Shown: positions 8,321 through 18,056, numbered from the stretch's first letter. The stretch is 39,228 nucleotides of DNA from Sulfuricurvum sp. (GCF_023250475.1 NZ_JAHFAQ010000004.1:1-39228); one strand, 5' to 3'. Numbers and translations: made by a program. Notes: a model not told the origin generated them from the sequence alone.

Positions 8321-9303
8321 GAGGAGATACTAAAGCGAAACCCTTTGCGCGGCCCCTCACAGAGGGCTATCTCTCCGCCGTGAGATTCTACAATGTTCTT
8401 GGAGAGAACCAGTCCTAAACCGTTACCCCGCTCTTTCGTACTTTTAAACGCTTCGAAAAGCCACTTTTTATTCTCGATAGCGATTCCGCTGTCATAGATC
8501 TCAAAAACATGATAGTCTCCCTCTCTCATGTGGTGGATCTCAATTTTCCCTTCGTCCTCTTCATCCAGTTCAATCGCATCGATAGCATTGAACACAAAAT
8601 TGGTAAAAAGCATGGTCAATAAATCCAAATCGCCGAAAAGTTCAAAATCCTCTTCGGGAAAATCAAACTCGATAGGCTTGGCATAACTGTAATACCCGAT
8701 AGCGCTCGTAAGCGCCTCGCGAATCTGCCACCACCGAAGAGCATTCTTTTGGGCGCTTACCCCTTTGGAGAACATCAGAGTCGCTTTGATGATCCGCTCA
8801 ATCCGGTAAAGCGACTTTTGGATCTCGGTCACAATCGGTTTATTCTCCTCTTTGACCCGTTTCATCAATGTAGAAGCTAGAAGGGCGATGGAGCCGATCG
8901 GATTACGGATTTCGTGTGATAAATGTGCCGCCATCTGCCCCATCGTAGCGAGATTTTCTTTCCGTTTTTGTTCGGTAATATCGGTAGCACTTAATAGCCG
9001 TTTTTCGTTGTGTTGAGCCGATTTGATAAGATAGGAACGTTCTTTAAATGTCATTTCATAGTCTTCATCGTCCAAATGAAGGGCATCGAAAAGTTTCCCC
9101 AGCGCTTTTCCCTGAGAGTTTTGCAAAAAGATGGAGCCGTCCGTTTCAACGATCCAAATGGCATTAGGGAGGAATTCGATTACCTGTTCGATCGTCGACT
9201 GCAGATGCGCATACGATTGACGAAGTGCGACATACTCCTCTTCAACCTTGTAGGTTTGATCGATAAGGGCTTTAAGTTCAGCGGGGGAGATCATCTCCGT
9301 CAT
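8317..9303 (-). CDS. flgS: Soluble sensor histidine kinase, FlgS-like
   Basis: A 328-residue kinase without membrane segments. A coiled N-terminus and PAS-like region (about 15-90) precede HisKA with H130 in LSHEIRNP. The HATPase domain has an N box (NFVFNAIDAIE), a G1-like YDSGIAI and a G2-type NGLGLVLSKN. Soluble architecture, length and N-terminal pattern resemble FlgS of Campylobacter and Helicobacter, which phosphorylates FlgR to switch on sigma54-dependent flagellar genes. No flagellar gene or response regulator is adjacent, so this identity rests on resemblance. Its ATG overlaps the stop of the upstream aminopeptidase by one base (TAATG). Confidence 0.75.
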   Translation of the reverse strand: MTEMISPAELKALIDQTYKVEEEYVALRQSYAHLQSTIEQVIEFLPNAIWIVETDGSIFLQNSQGKALGKLFDALHLDDEDYEMTFKERSYLIKSAQHNEKRLLSATDITEQKRKENLATMGQMAAHLSHEIRNPIGSIALLASTLMKRVKEENKPIVTEIQKSLYRIERIIKATLMFSKGVSAQKNALRWWQIREALTSAIGYYSYAKPIEFDFPEEDFELFGDLDLLTMLFTNFVFNAIDAIELDEEDEGKIEIHHMREGDYHVFEIYDSGIAIENKKWLFEAFKSTKERGNGLGLVLSKNIVESHGGEIALCEGPRKGFRFSISS

Positions 9304-10541
9304 TAATAATCTCCCAAATGGATCAAAATACGATAAAGACCGAAAGCATCGCTGATTCCTGAGAGTTCGCGGATCGAGTGCATCGCCAACGTCGGAACAC
9401 CGACATCAATCGTCTCGATTCCCAAACGTGTCGCACTGATAGGGCCGATGGTACTTCCGCATCCGATGTCGCTGCGGGTGACAAATGTCTGTGTCGGAAT
9501 ATGAAGCGCTCTGGCACACTGAAGGAATCTCCCCTGTGTCCGTGAACTTGTCGCGTAACGCTGATTGGAATTGATTTTGATCGCAACCCCCTGATTTAAC
9601 AGCGGAGCGTGTTCACTCTCGTGTTTGGTCGGAAAATTAGGGTGCTGTGCATGGGCATTATCGCACGACACCATCAATGATCGGCGCATCAGCTTCTCAT
9701 ATTCAATCCCTGCAATACGGCGCAACGTCTCTTCCACGAAGGTCCCCCCTGCCCCGATATGGCTCTCGCTTCCTACCTCTTCGTGATCCATAAAAGCACA
9801 CATCATCGGATAGGAAGTCTCCAACAGTGCCTGAAGTCCCACATAACAGCTGAGAAGATTATCCAAACGTGCTGAGGCAATAAACTCATCATCGATTCCG
9901 ATGAACGACCCTTTTTGGGTGTCATAGAAACTGAGTTCATGCGCTAAAAGGGTAAAATTCGTTATCTCTTCTTGGATCTGTGAGAGGATAAACGTCTCGA
10001 AATAAACTTCTCCCGTAGCGATAAGGGGAACGATATCACTTTGTGCATTGATAGAGTGAGCGCTATTGGCATCACGGTCGAGATGGATGGCGAGTGAGGG
10101 GATAATCGCGATGGGACGGTCGATAGTGATAATCGCCTCTTTGCGTACTTCCCCATCCAGATAAACAACACGACCCGCTAACGCCAAATCGCGATCAAAC
10201 CACGGGTTAAGGAGTACTCCGCCATAGGGTTCGACGCCGAGCCGTTTGACACCCGCCGAAGTCGTTAGCGGGTTAGGTTTAAGGCACAGATGGGGAGAAT
10301 CGGTATGGGCGCCGACGATGGTGTACCCTTTTTCGGCGCACGGAGGGTAGGTAAAAGCAATCAACGATGAGTCATTACGGGTGACATAATAATCGCACCC
10401 GATCTCCAGATTCCACACGGCATCTTCTTCCAGACGGTTGAACCCTCGGCACTCAAGCGTTTTTACCATCCACTCCACCGCATGAAACGGGGTCGGGGAG
10501 GCATCGATAAAACTGATCATCTCTTCGTTGAATTCGCGCAT
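9303..10541 (-). CDS. apeB: M18-family aminopeptidase
   Basis: This 412-residue metallo-aminopeptidase removes N-terminal, often acidic, residues from peptides in the cytoplasm. Family blocks are in order: VGAHTDSPHLCLKP with the first zinc histidine H79, the SARLDNLLS aspartate, DHEEVGSESHIGAG (catalytic and bridging acids), SCDNAHAQHPN, and the C-terminal RSDIGCGSTIGP...LAMHSIRE block with the last zinc histidine. An AGGAG ribosome site precedes the ATG. It lies 9 bases after dnaE and is coupled to the downstream kinase. Confidence 0.93.
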   Translation of the reverse strand: MREFNEEMISFIDASPTPFHAVEWMVKTLECRGFNRLEEDAVWNLEIGCDYYVTRNDSSLIAFTYPPCAEKGYTIVGAHTDSPHLCLKPNPLTTSAGVKRLGVEPYGGVLLNPWFDRDLALAGRVVYLDGEVRKEAIITIDRPIAIIPSLAIHLDRDANSAHSINAQSDIVPLIATGEVYFETFILSQIQEEITNFTLLAHELSFYDTQKGSFIGIDDEFIASARLDNLLSCYVGLQALLETSYPMMCAFMDHEEVGSESHIGAGGTFVEETLRRIAGIEYEKLMRRSLMVSCDNAHAQHPNFPTKHESEHAPLLNQGVAIKINSNQRYATSSRTQGRFLQCARALHIPTQTFVTRSDIGCGSTIGPISATRLGIETIDVGVPTLAMHSIRELSGISDAFGLYRILIHLGDY

Positions 10542-10550
10542 TTTACTCTC

Positions 10551-13500
10551 CTAAATTACATCTACATCTTCTAAGGCAGTTAACTCTTCAATCACCTTGT
10601 TATCCACCCGTATTGCCGAATCAATGACGACATCGGCCAGTTTCGAGACGATGGTGAGTTTAATCTCGCGGCGTCCCGGATGACGGCGAATCAGGGTATA
10701 GAGTTTTTCGAGCGTTTCAAGATTGTCGCTGAGGCGGATGCGCAGCAGCAACGGTTCCTGAGGAGGATGGTTTTCGACGATTTTGGTCTCCACCTTTTTC
10801 GCCTCTTTTTTCGCTTCGTTAAGGGTCATAATTTTGGTGACGCTTATGCGAGTGAACATCTCGGTATGAGTCACCTTGACCTTGAACGCAATCGGCTCGT
10901 CGAGATCCATTGCTTCGAGCTGATCGACTTTGTCACTAAAGAGCATCACTTCGATATTCCCGTGGAAGTCCATCAGGCTCACGAGACCGAACATAGACCC
11001 TTTTTTCGACATCTTTTTCGTAATCTCTTCGACTTTTCCGATGAAAATGGCGCTCGATCCGTCCTCGATATTTTCTACTTCGGATGATAGGGTATAGTTG
11101 ATTGCATCGATCTGGTCACGGAAATTGTCGAGCGGATGACCGGAGACGTAAAAACCGAGGGTATCTTTCTCGAAATCCAGCAGCGTTTTGAGGTCGAACT
11201 CGTCCATATTTTTCAGGGTGAGTTCGACCGCCGTCACCTCTTCATCATCCCCGAAAAGGCTGAATTGGGCATCTTTTTTCAAAGATGACCCTTTTTTAGC
11301 CGTCTCGACAAGGGTTTCGACCTGCTCCAACAATGCACGGCGGGAGTATCCGAAGTGATCCAAGCCCCCTGCTTTGATGATGCACTCGATTACCCGTTTG
11401 TTCACTTTTTGCGGTTCGATACGGTTGGTGAAGTCTTGGATATCTTTGAACTCTCCCTCACTCCGTGCTTCGAGGATCGACTCGACCGCCGCTTCTCCGA
11501 CCCCTTTGATCGCTCCCAAACCGAAGAGGATTTGATCCTGTCCGTCTTTGTTGATCGCGGAGAATTCGAGCTGTGAGTGGTTGATATCGGGAGCACCGAG
11601 GAAGATTTTCATCCGTTTGGCTTCGTCGATGTATTTGACGACTTTATCGGTGTTATCTTTTTCAGAGGTCAGCAATGCCGCCATAAACTCCTGCGGATAG
11701 TAGGTTTTGAGCCACGCCGTCTGAAAGGTGACCATCGCGTATGCCGCCGAGTGGGATTTGTTGAATCCGTATCCGGCGAATTTTTCGATCAGGTCAAAGA
11801 GTTCGGAGGCTTTTTTATAATCCAGCCCTTGATTGGCCGCCCCTTCGGAAAACTCTTTGTTGTATTTTTGCATCTCTTCGATTTTCTTTTTACCCATTGC
11901 ACGCCGTACGATGTCCGCACCGCCAAGGCTCATTCCTCCGACGGTTTGAACGATCTGCATAACCTGCTCTTGGTAGACGATAACCCCGTAAGTCGGTTTG
12001 AGGATCGGCTCCATAGAGTCAAAGGTATAGCTAATCGCCTGACGGCCGTGCTTACGCTCGATAAAGTCATCCAACATCCCCGATTCCATCGGTCCCGGGC
12101 GATAAAGGGCGAGTACCGCAATCAAGTCCTCGAAAGAACTCGGTTTAAGACGGCGGTTAAGATCCTGCATCCCCGAACTCTCGATTTGGAACATTCCGAT
12201 CGTGTCACCGCTTTGGATAATTTCGTACACTTTCGGGTCATTCTCATCGATTTTATGCCAGTTCACCTCGACGTCGTACCGTTTTTTGATCAGTTTGATC
12301 GCGTTATCGATAACGTCAAGTGTTTTAAGTCCCAAGAAGTCGAATTTGATCAGGTCGATGTCTTCGAGGTAGTTGAGCGAGTATTGGGTGACAAATGTCT
12401 CCTCCCCCGAGGGTTTGTAGATCGGGGTTTTCTTCCAGAGCGGTTCATTCGAGATAACAACCCCCGCCGCGTGCATTCCTGCATTGCGTTTGAGCCCTTC
12501 GAGTTTTTTGGAAAACTCCCATACCCGTGCTATCTGCGGATCACTATCGATCAGTTCGGAAATTTTTGGCTCTTTTTGAAACGCTCCGGGTTTAAACTCT
12601 CCCCCTTTGGTTTTACCGTTGAGGGTAATCCCCAGCTCATCGGGAATCAGTTTGGCCATCATGTCGGCTTGAGAGAGAGGCATCTCCAAAACGCGCGCAA
12701 CGTCGCGGATAACCCCTTTAGCAAGCAGCGAACCAAAGGTAATGATCTGTGCAACCTGTTCACGACCGTATTTGCCCACGACGTAGTCGATGATCTCGCC
12801 GCGACGCGCCTGCATAAAGTCCATATCGATATCGGGCATCGATACCCGTTCCGGATTAAGAAAACGCTCAAAAAGTAAATCGTATTTCATCGGATCGATA
12901 TCAGTGATCTCGAGAGAGTAAGCGACAAGGCTCCCCGCCGCCGATCCCCGTCCCGGTCCTACGGCAATCCCCATCCGTTTCGCTTCACGGACGAAATCCC
13001 AAACGATCAGCATATAGCCGGGGAATTTCATCTGATTGATCACCTGCATCTCAAACTCTAAACGATCTCGATACTCCTGATGACGCTCCGACGGGACATG
13101 CTCGAGCCGTAACTCCAAACCGATTCGGCAGCGGTGGATAAAGTACTCCGAATCCTCTTCGATGGTTAGTCCCTCTTCGAGGGCGTATTCGGTCGTAAAT
13201 TTGAAATTCGGAGGGGTCGGATTTCCCAGTTTTAGCTCCAACTGGCACTTCTCGACGATCTCTTGGGTGTTATAGAGGGCTTCGGGAATGTCAGCGAACA
13301 GCCGTGCCATCTGCTCGGGAGATTTGATGTAAAACTCATGGACGGAGTGACGCATACGTTTGGGATCATCGTAGAGTTTATTCATCCCGATACACATAAA
13401 CGCTTCGTGATACTGCGCGTCATCGGCATAGGTATAGTGGGTGTCGTTGGTGGCGATCAGTTTGATCTTTGTCTCTTGGGAGATGCGTATCACCTGTTCA

Positions 13501-14090
13501 TCGATAAAAAGCTGATCGGCGATCCCGTGTCGCATGATCTCCATGTAAAAATCATCCCCGAAAATCTCTTTATACTCCAATGCGATCCGTTTCGCCTCAT
13601 CGTATCCTAACGCCCCGTTTTTGACGTTACGTTCGCTGTTGGTATTGAGATGCCAGTTCACCTCCCCTTGCAAACACGCCGAGGTACAAATAATCCCTTC
13701 GCAATTCTCGCGAAGAAGCTGTTTGTTAATACGGGGAAAGTAGTAAAACCCGTTGATATAGGCTTGGGAAGAGAGGTACATCAGGTTTTTATAACCCGCC
13801 TCGTTTTTGGCAAACAAACACACGTGAAAACGCTGTTTGATCGTTTTATCCCCCAACTCTTCGCCGTTATGGATGTAGGCTTCCATCCCGATAATCGGTT
13901 TGAGTCCCGCTCCGCGCATCTGCTGATAAAAATCGATTGCTCCGAACATATTCCCGTGATCGCTCATCGCGACCGAGGTCATCCCCAACTCTTTTACCCG
14001 CGAGGCTAACGCGGAAATTTTGTTTGCACCATCAAGAAGCGAGTATTCGGTATGGAGATGCAAATGGGTAAACGGGGGAATAGTGCTCAT
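10551..14090 (-). CDS. dnaE: DNA polymerase III subunit alpha
   Basis: The replicative polymerase, 1179 residues, close to the usual bacterial DnaE length. The N-terminal PHP domain starts with HLHLHTEYSLLDG. Catalytic aspartates of the C-family palm are D420 and D422 in PDIDMDF and D584 in KFDFLGLKTL. The fingers carry GPGRGSAAGS and the QEQVMQI segment. A helix-hairpin-helix (GLGAIKGVGEAAVESI) and a C-terminal OB fold follow. It is the first gene of a minus-strand unit with apeB and the kinase. Long open frames on the opposite strand inside it are codon-bias shadows. Confidence 0.98.
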   Translation of the reverse strand: MSTIPPFTHLHLHTEYSLLDGANKISALASRVKELGMTSVAMSDHGNMFGAIDFYQQMRGAGLKPIIGMEAYIHNGEELGDKTIKQRFHVCLFAKNEAGYKNLMYLSSQAYINGFYYFPRINKQLLRENCEGIICTSACLQGEVNWHLNTNSERNVKNGALGYDEAKRIALEYKEIFGDDFYMEIMRHGIADQLFIDEQVIRISQETKIKLIATNDTHYTYADDAQYHEAFMCIGMNKLYDDPKRMRHSVHEFYIKSPEQMARLFADIPEALYNTQEIVEKCQLELKLGNPTPPNFKFTTEYALEEGLTIEEDSEYFIHRCRIGLELRLEHVPSERHQEYRDRLEFEMQVINQMKFPGYMLIVWDFVREAKRMGIAVGPGRGSAAGSLVAYSLEITDIDPMKYDLLFERFLNPERVSMPDIDMDFMQARRGEIIDYVVGKYGREQVAQIITFGSLLAKGVIRDVARVLEMPLSQADMMAKLIPDELGITLNGKTKGGEFKPGAFQKEPKISELIDSDPQIARVWEFSKKLEGLKRNAGMHAAGVVISNEPLWKKTPIYKPSGEETFVTQYSLNYLEDIDLIKFDFLGLKTLDVIDNAIKLIKKRYDVEVNWHKIDENDPKVYEIIQSGDTIGMFQIESSGMQDLNRRLKPSSFEDLIAVLALYRPGPMESGMLDDFIERKHGRQAISYTFDSMEPILKPTYGVIVYQEQVMQIVQTVGGMSLGGADIVRRAMGKKKIEEMQKYNKEFSEGAANQGLDYKKASELFDLIEKFAGYGFNKSHSAAYAMVTFQTAWLKTYYPQEFMAALLTSEKDNTDKVVKYIDEAKRMKIFLGAPDINHSQLEFSAINKDGQDQILFGLGAIKGVGEAAVESILEARSEGEFKDIQDFTNRIEPQKVNKRVIECIIKAGGLDHFGYSRRALLEQVETLVETAKKGSSLKKDAQFSLFGDDEEVTAVELTLKNMDEFDLKTLLDFEKDTLGFYVSGHPLDNFRDQIDAINYTLSSEVENIEDGSSAIFIGKVEEITKKMSKKGSMFGLVSLMDFHGNIEVMLFSDKVDQLEAMDLDEPIAFKVKVTHTEMFTRISVTKIMTLNEAKKEAKKVETKIVENHPPQEPLLLRIRLSDNLETLEKLYTLIRRHPGRREIKLTIVSKLADVVIDSAIRVDNKVIEELTALEDVDVI

Positions 14091-14119
14091 AAAAAAATGC
14101 CTTGAAAAAAAGTAAAATG

Positions 14120-14125
14120 ATTATA
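14120..14125 (-). promoter_or_regulatory. Candidate -10 element for dnaE
   Basis: TATAAT reads on the minus strand about 30 bases before the dnaE ATG, in the 104-base gap behind the AraC-type gene. No good -35 match was found at 16-18 bases, which is common in Campylobacterota. Confidence 0.4.
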
Positions 14126-14194
14126 GTCTAGGGTGAATTAATATCTCATTTAATAGCTATTGTACTCCCCGAATATTGGCTATAGCAGAGATGT

Positions 14195-15070
14195 TTATAA
14201 TACGCTGATCGGTAGATAAAATTCAAGGTCGAACTCATCGAACTCATCCAAAAAATGGTTTTTTCGGTAAATGGCATACGGTGGCAAAGTTTTGGCTTCA
14301 AAACCGCTCTCCGGAAGCCATATTTGGTAGACATAGCGCATAAAATGGAGTACATCACCGTATTTCCCCTGAATAGTAAACACGGCACACAATGATGCCG
14401 GGATTTCAAAATAAGCGACTGAACCGTGCAAATTCATCCCCTTTTTGACTTCGACAGCAGCAATGTAAGCACACTCATTCAAAGGGGTAATGGTTGGATT
14501 GTCATGATGAAATCCGATCTGCCGTGAATTTTCGGGAATATCGTTTTCGATGCACCAGGCACGGAGACGATTCCAACTGTTTTTGATTGAAATATTGTAT
14601 CCGCGATGACGTATATAAGCGGCATAGATGGGAGAACTCTTCACGATTTTCGGAATCGTCCCGCTGAAATCGCGATCCGATCTTCCCGATAACGAATCGG
14701 CAAGAATTTTTTCGGAATACGATAAAGAGGCCCCGCTCTTCCATACCTTCGGCGTCGTATGAAAACGCTCTTTGAACGCTTTTATAAACGATGTTTGAGA
14801 ACTGTATCCGCACATCATCGCTATCTCGGAAACGGTCGCATAGCGATTGGTCAATAATAAACTGGCCGCTTTTTGAAGCCGAATCGATTTAATCGTTTCG
14901 AATAAATTTTTTCCCGTCTCTTCTTTAAAAATCCGGTGGAGATGGTGAGTACTGATACTTTGCAATTTTGCCAATTCTACCGCATTTAAGTCCGTATCGA
15001 TATGGAGATAAATATACGATAAGACGCCGTTGACACTGTCAGCCCGTTGATGTTTCGTTTCCCGCTTCAT
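14195..15070 (-). CDS. AraC-family regulator with C-terminal GyrI-like ligand domain
   Basis: A 291-residue transcription factor. The N-terminal two-HTH AraC domain is at about residues 12-112 (AVELAKLQSISTHHLHRIFK and the second helix pair around IAMMCGYSSQTSFIKAFKE). Residues about 125-291 form a GyrI/Rob-like small-molecule-binding domain (VAYFEIPASLCAVFTIQGKY). Such proteins respond to amphipathic or drug-like ligands and often control neighbouring genes. It is divergent from the aminotransferase-thioesterase pair across a 118-base AT-rich gap, so it may regulate that pair. The ligand is unknown. Confidence 0.85.
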   Translation of the reverse strand: MKRETKHQRADSVNGVLSYIYLHIDTDLNAVELAKLQSISTHHLHRIFKEETGKNLFETIKSIRLQKAASLLLTNRYATVSEIAMMCGYSSQTSFIKAFKERFHTTPKVWKSGASLSYSEKILADSLSGRSDRDFSGTIPKIVKSSPIYAAYIRHRGYNISIKNSWNRLRAWCIENDIPENSRQIGFHHDNPTITPLNECAYIAAVEVKKGMNLHGSVAYFEIPASLCAVFTIQGKYGDVLHFMRYVYQIWLPESGFEAKTLPPYAIYRKNHFLDEFDEFDLEFYLPISVL

Positions 15071-15188
15071 ACTCTAATATTAGCATAAATGAATAGTAAA
15101 ATTGAATATTTTGGATAATTTTATTGCGTAGCTGGATAAAGAATAAAAGTGCCGTTTTCTTTACAATGTCATCAAAAAAGGATTTCCC

Positions 15189-16328
15189 GTGAAACGATCG
15201 TTTATCAGAGAAATATTGGAAGTTATCGGCAGCGATACGGTATCGTTTGCGGGGGGTCTTCCGGATGAGAGTCTGTTTCCGATTGAAGCACTGCAAAAGG
15301 CTTCACATGAAGTGTTCGCTACTCCCGGAGCACTGCAATATTCGATCTCTTCGGGCATTCCGTCCCTTCGTGACAAACTTGCATCCTACTACACAGCTAT
15401 GGGGATGGAAACAAAAAGCGAAAATATTTTAATCACAACCGGTGCGCAACAAGCACTCGATTTGATCAGTCGAATCTATTTTACCTCCGGTGTCGTTGTT
15501 GAAGCTCCTGCCTATCTTGGGGCGCTTAACGCTTTCAGTGCGAACGGCTGCGCGCTCCATCCCGTCCCGTTAAAAGAGACCGGGCCGGATATTCATCTCT
15601 TCGAAGAGAGATTTAAACAAACCAAGAGAGCCTATCTGATGTGTGATTTCCAAAATCCGACCGGCATCAGCTACAGCGATGAGGATCGGCAAGAACTTGC
15701 ACGAATAGCCGTCAAACATAATGGGATCATCATCGAAGACGGAGCCTATATGGAACTTTTTTTCAACGAGCGCCTTGCTCCGATGTCACTGTATGCTCCG
15801 AATCATACCCTCCATGTCGGCTCATTTTCAAAAACGCTTGCGCCGGGGCTTCGGCTGGGATGGATCAGAGGGGACGTAAAACTGTTACAGCCTATTATAG
15901 CGCTGAAGGAGCGCTCGGATTTACATACCTCGACCCTATCACAGCTTTTGGCGGAACGTTTTTGGGAAAGCGGTTTCTTTGGAAAACACTTACGTAAAAT
16001 TCGTGCCGCATACAGACATAAATGCGATGCACTTGCCGATGAGCTTACGTATCAATTAAGCGATTTTTGCTTTATAAAACCCAAAGGAGGGATGTTCATC
16101 TACGGCTCCTTTCCCGAGGATATCGATGCAAAAGAACTCGCATTGCAGTGCTTGAAAAACGGAGCGGTTTTCGTTCCCGGAGGAGAGTTTTATCCCGATG
16201 CTCCGGTTAGCTCAGAAGCCCGTTTTAATTTCACGAACACGACACCCGAAGAGATGCGTCGGGGTATCGAAATCATCGCCCAAGCCTATAAAATCTATAA
16301 AGATCAAAGAGAAAACACCAATGCATGA
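15189..16328 (+). CDS. PLP-dependent aminotransferase, class I/II (2-aminoadipate aminotransferase-like)
   Basis: A fold-type I aminotransferase of 379 residues. The PLP lysine is K215 in GSFSKTLAPGLRLGW. Other signatures are the N-terminal FAGGLPDESLFP, YSISSGIPSLR, TTGAQQALDLI (PLP phosphate), DFQNPTG and IIEDGAYMEL (aspartate to the pyridine nitrogen). The pattern is that of the LysN/MocR-like aminotransferase subgroup, usually acting on branched, aromatic or aminoadipate substrates; the actual substrate is not known. The start is GTG at 15189, 6 bases after AAAAGGA. Its 3' end overlaps the thioesterase gene by 8 bases. Confidence 0.85.
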   Translation: MKRSFIREILEVIGSDTVSFAGGLPDESLFPIEALQKASHEVFATPGALQYSISSGIPSLRDKLASYYTAMGMETKSENILITTGAQQALDLISRIYFTSGVVVEAPAYLGALNAFSANGCALHPVPLKETGPDIHLFEERFKQTKRAYLMCDFQNPTGISYSDEDRQELARIAVKHNGIIIEDGAYMELFFNERLAPMSLYAPNHTLHVGSFSKTLAPGLRLGWIRGDVKLLQPIIALKERSDLHTSTLSQLLAERFWESGFFGKHLRKIRAAYRHKCDALADELTYQLSDFCFIKPKGGMFIYGSFPEDIDAKELALQCLKNGAVFVPGGEFYPDAPVSSEARFNFTNTTPEEMRRGIEIIAQAYKIYKDQRENTNA

Positions 16329-16704
16329 GATCAAATTCCCGTTTTTAGAACATATCGGGGGGAAACTTATCCGCTACGAACAAGGGAGTGCAGAAGTTGA
16401 ACTTTCAACGATGCCCTATCATCTTCAACATTTAGGATTTATCCATGGAGGAGTCATATCAACGCTGATGGATAATACCGGATGGTATGCCGCTGTTTCC
16501 AACCTTTGTGAAGGGCTGACCTCGGTGACGATGGAGATCAAAATCAATTATCTCAAACCGGCATCAGGAAAACATTTACGTGCGGTAGGCAATGTCATTC
16601 GTCAGGGAAAAAAGACTTCATTTGTTAAAATCGAACTCTATGACGAACAAAACCTCGTCGCATTCGCAACGGGAACCTATGCGGTTTTAGAGGAGAAAAG
16701 TTAA
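16321..16704 (+). CDS. PaaI-type hotdog thioesterase
   Basis: A 127-residue single hotdog-fold protein with the PaaI/YbgC-like signature GFIHGGVISTLMDNTGWYAA, followed by TSVTMEIKINYLKPA and a long C-terminal strand. Members hydrolyse acyl- or aryl-CoA esters; substrate undetermined. The ATG at 16321 overlaps the aminotransferase stop by 8 bases (ATGCATGA). An in-frame ATG at 16198 would lie inside the aminotransferase and add unrelated residues. The two genes are probably co-translated. The 3' end converges with the next gene, overlapping 4 bases. Confidence 0.88.
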   Translation: MHEIKFPFLEHIGGKLIRYEQGSAEVELSTMPYHLQHLGFIHGGVISTLMDNTGWYAAVSNLCEGLTSVTMEIKINYLKPASGKHLRAVGNVIRQGKKTSFVKIELYDEQNLVAFATGTYAVLEEKS

Positions 16705-17147
16705 CACCGTGTTGAGAGCAGTTTATTCAATCCGTCCGCAAACGCTCGAACGGTTTTTTCGCCGATGGCAGAGGGGCCGCCGGTAATCTCTCCGTTATTA
16801 CGCAACTCTTCCATCAGATTACGCATCGCTAGAAGGTGCTTGATGTTATTCTCATCGTAAATCGTTCCGCGCGGATCAAGCCCTACCGCCCCCTTCGTCA
16901 CAATACGATCGGCTAAAGGGATATCGGCGGTAATGACCAAATCATCACTTTCACACAGCTCGGTAATACGGTGATCGGCTTCATCGGGACCTTGCGCTAC
17001 TACCTCCATCGAAACATGATGGACATCCGGAATACCGATTCGCTTGTTGGCGATAAAAACTGTGGTGATTTTCCGCTTCAACACAGCGCGAAGCAATATC
17101 TCTTTTAGGGCGTTCGGAAACGCATCGGCATCAACGAGAATTTTCAT
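16701..17147 (-). CDS. yaiI: YaiI/YqxD family protein (DUF188, UPF0178)
   Basis: A 148-residue protein matching YaiI closely: N-terminal KILVDADAFPNALKEIL, then CESDDLVITADIPLADR, LDPRGTIYDE and EITGGPSAI. The acidic residues in VDADA and TADIPLA resemble a PIN-like nuclease arrangement, but I know of no established biochemical role. It converges with the thioesterase gene by 4 bases. Confidence 0.92.
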   Translation of the reverse strand: MKILVDADAFPNALKEILLRAVLKRKITTVFIANKRIGIPDVHHVSMEVVAQGPDEADHRITELCESDDLVITADIPLADRIVTKGAVGLDPRGTIYDENNIKHLLAMRNLMEELRNNGEITGGPSAIGEKTVRAFADGLNKLLSTRC

Positions 17148-17178
17148 AGTGTTCCAATTTTTTCAAATTCATAATTTC

Positions 17179-17934
17179 TTAAAACTGCCAAAGCAGACTC
17201 GTCATATAGCCCGTATCTCGCTTATCGACACCGACTGCAGGGCGGCTGTCGTAGAGATATTTTGCACTCAGACTTAAATTGAGTTGCCCGACAATGGGCA
17301 AGATCAATTCGAGCGTCTGCGATGACACATAATCGGACGCATCATCTGTTTTTGGCTGATAATACCCGATATAGTTCAATTTCGATGCACTCATAAAGCT
17401 TTTGGTGTACGCGATATAGCTGTTGATACGACTATTGTCTTCATCCGTATTGAGTTCGGGATGCGTATAATCGATCTTTTCGAAAAACCCTCCGATGCCG
17501 GCATACCCTTTCCCCAAATCATCCGAATTTAAAAAACGCCAGCGTACCCCGGCTCCGGCAAGAGAACGCTCATTGATATCTTTAAATTTGTCTTGTTCCG
17601 ACTGCAAAAAAAGTTCCCATGTCCACGCAGCGTTCTGCTCCAATGCGTGAATGTAGCGTAAGTGGGCATAGATTTTGTCTTCGTTTTTCGTCCCGTTGGA
17701 TTTACCGTAATCATACGTAAAAATCCCCCATGCCAGATAATCGTACCCTTGATCGTATTGCACACGCATCCCGAGAGAATATTCATCTTTTTGGGTATTA
17801 CCGCTTTTTGAACTGAGTGATCCGGAAACATTTCCGCTCAATCCGGGATTCGATCCGATGTCCACCGGTGCAATGCTTACCAGAGCAAAAAGGGATGTCG
17901 AAATAAACAAGGAGAGGATAAGAATAATACGCAC
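17179..17934 (-). CDS. Outer-membrane beta-barrel-like protein (DUF481-type)
   Basis: A 251-residue protein with a signal peptide (MRIILILSLFISTSLFA). It then shows alternating aromatic and polar strands such as SLGMRVQYDQ, DYLAWGIFTYDYGK and AAWTWELFLQSEQD. The chain ends in WQF, the terminal phenylalanine typical of outer-membrane barrels. The DDL-GKGYAG region and overall layout suggest the DUF481/YdiY group, but this is a pattern judgement. It lies 31 bases beyond the yaiI-type gene on the same strand. No function can be assigned. Confidence 0.6.
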   Translation of the reverse strand: MRIILILSLFISTSLFALVSIAPVDIGSNPGLSGNVSGSLSSKSGNTQKDEYSLGMRVQYDQGYDYLAWGIFTYDYGKSNGTKNEDKIYAHLRYIHALEQNAAWTWELFLQSEQDKFKDINERSLAGAGVRWRFLNSDDLGKGYAGIGGFFEKIDYTHPELNTDEDNSRINSYIAYTKSFMSASKLNYIGYYQPKTDDASDYVSSQTLELILPIVGQLNLSLSAKYLYDSRPAVGVDKRDTGYMTSLLWQF

Positions 17935-18023
17935 TAAAATACCTTTGCCGTAATTTTTTTGGAATTATACCCTTAGGGCGTATATTTTTATCCAACCCTT
18001 TCCCTTTGAAACGTTAGAAAAAG

Positions 18024-18056
18024 AGGAGAAAGTGTTAGAGTGTTTTCTCCTATAAT
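18024..18056 (+). promoter_or_regulatory. TATAAT with overlapping inverted repeat upstream of the 83-aa gene
   Basis: AGGAGAAA (18024-18031) and TTTCTCCT (18044-18051) form a perfect 8-base inverted repeat with a 12-base centre. Its right arm runs directly into TATAAT (18051-18056), about 55 bases before the ATG at 18110. The arrangement suits an operator covering a promoter spacer. No clear -35 is visible. Confidence 0.4.

Noticed and set aside
11577-12878. Plus-strand open frame of 433 codons inside dnaE
   Set aside because: It lies wholly antisense to a certain DnaE coding region, has low-complexity F/D/V/R composition typical of a mirrored reading frame, and shows no recognisable domain.
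16198-16320. Longer N-terminus for the thioesterase
   Set aside because: The extra residues come from the aminotransferase reading region in another frame and precede the natural hotdog start.
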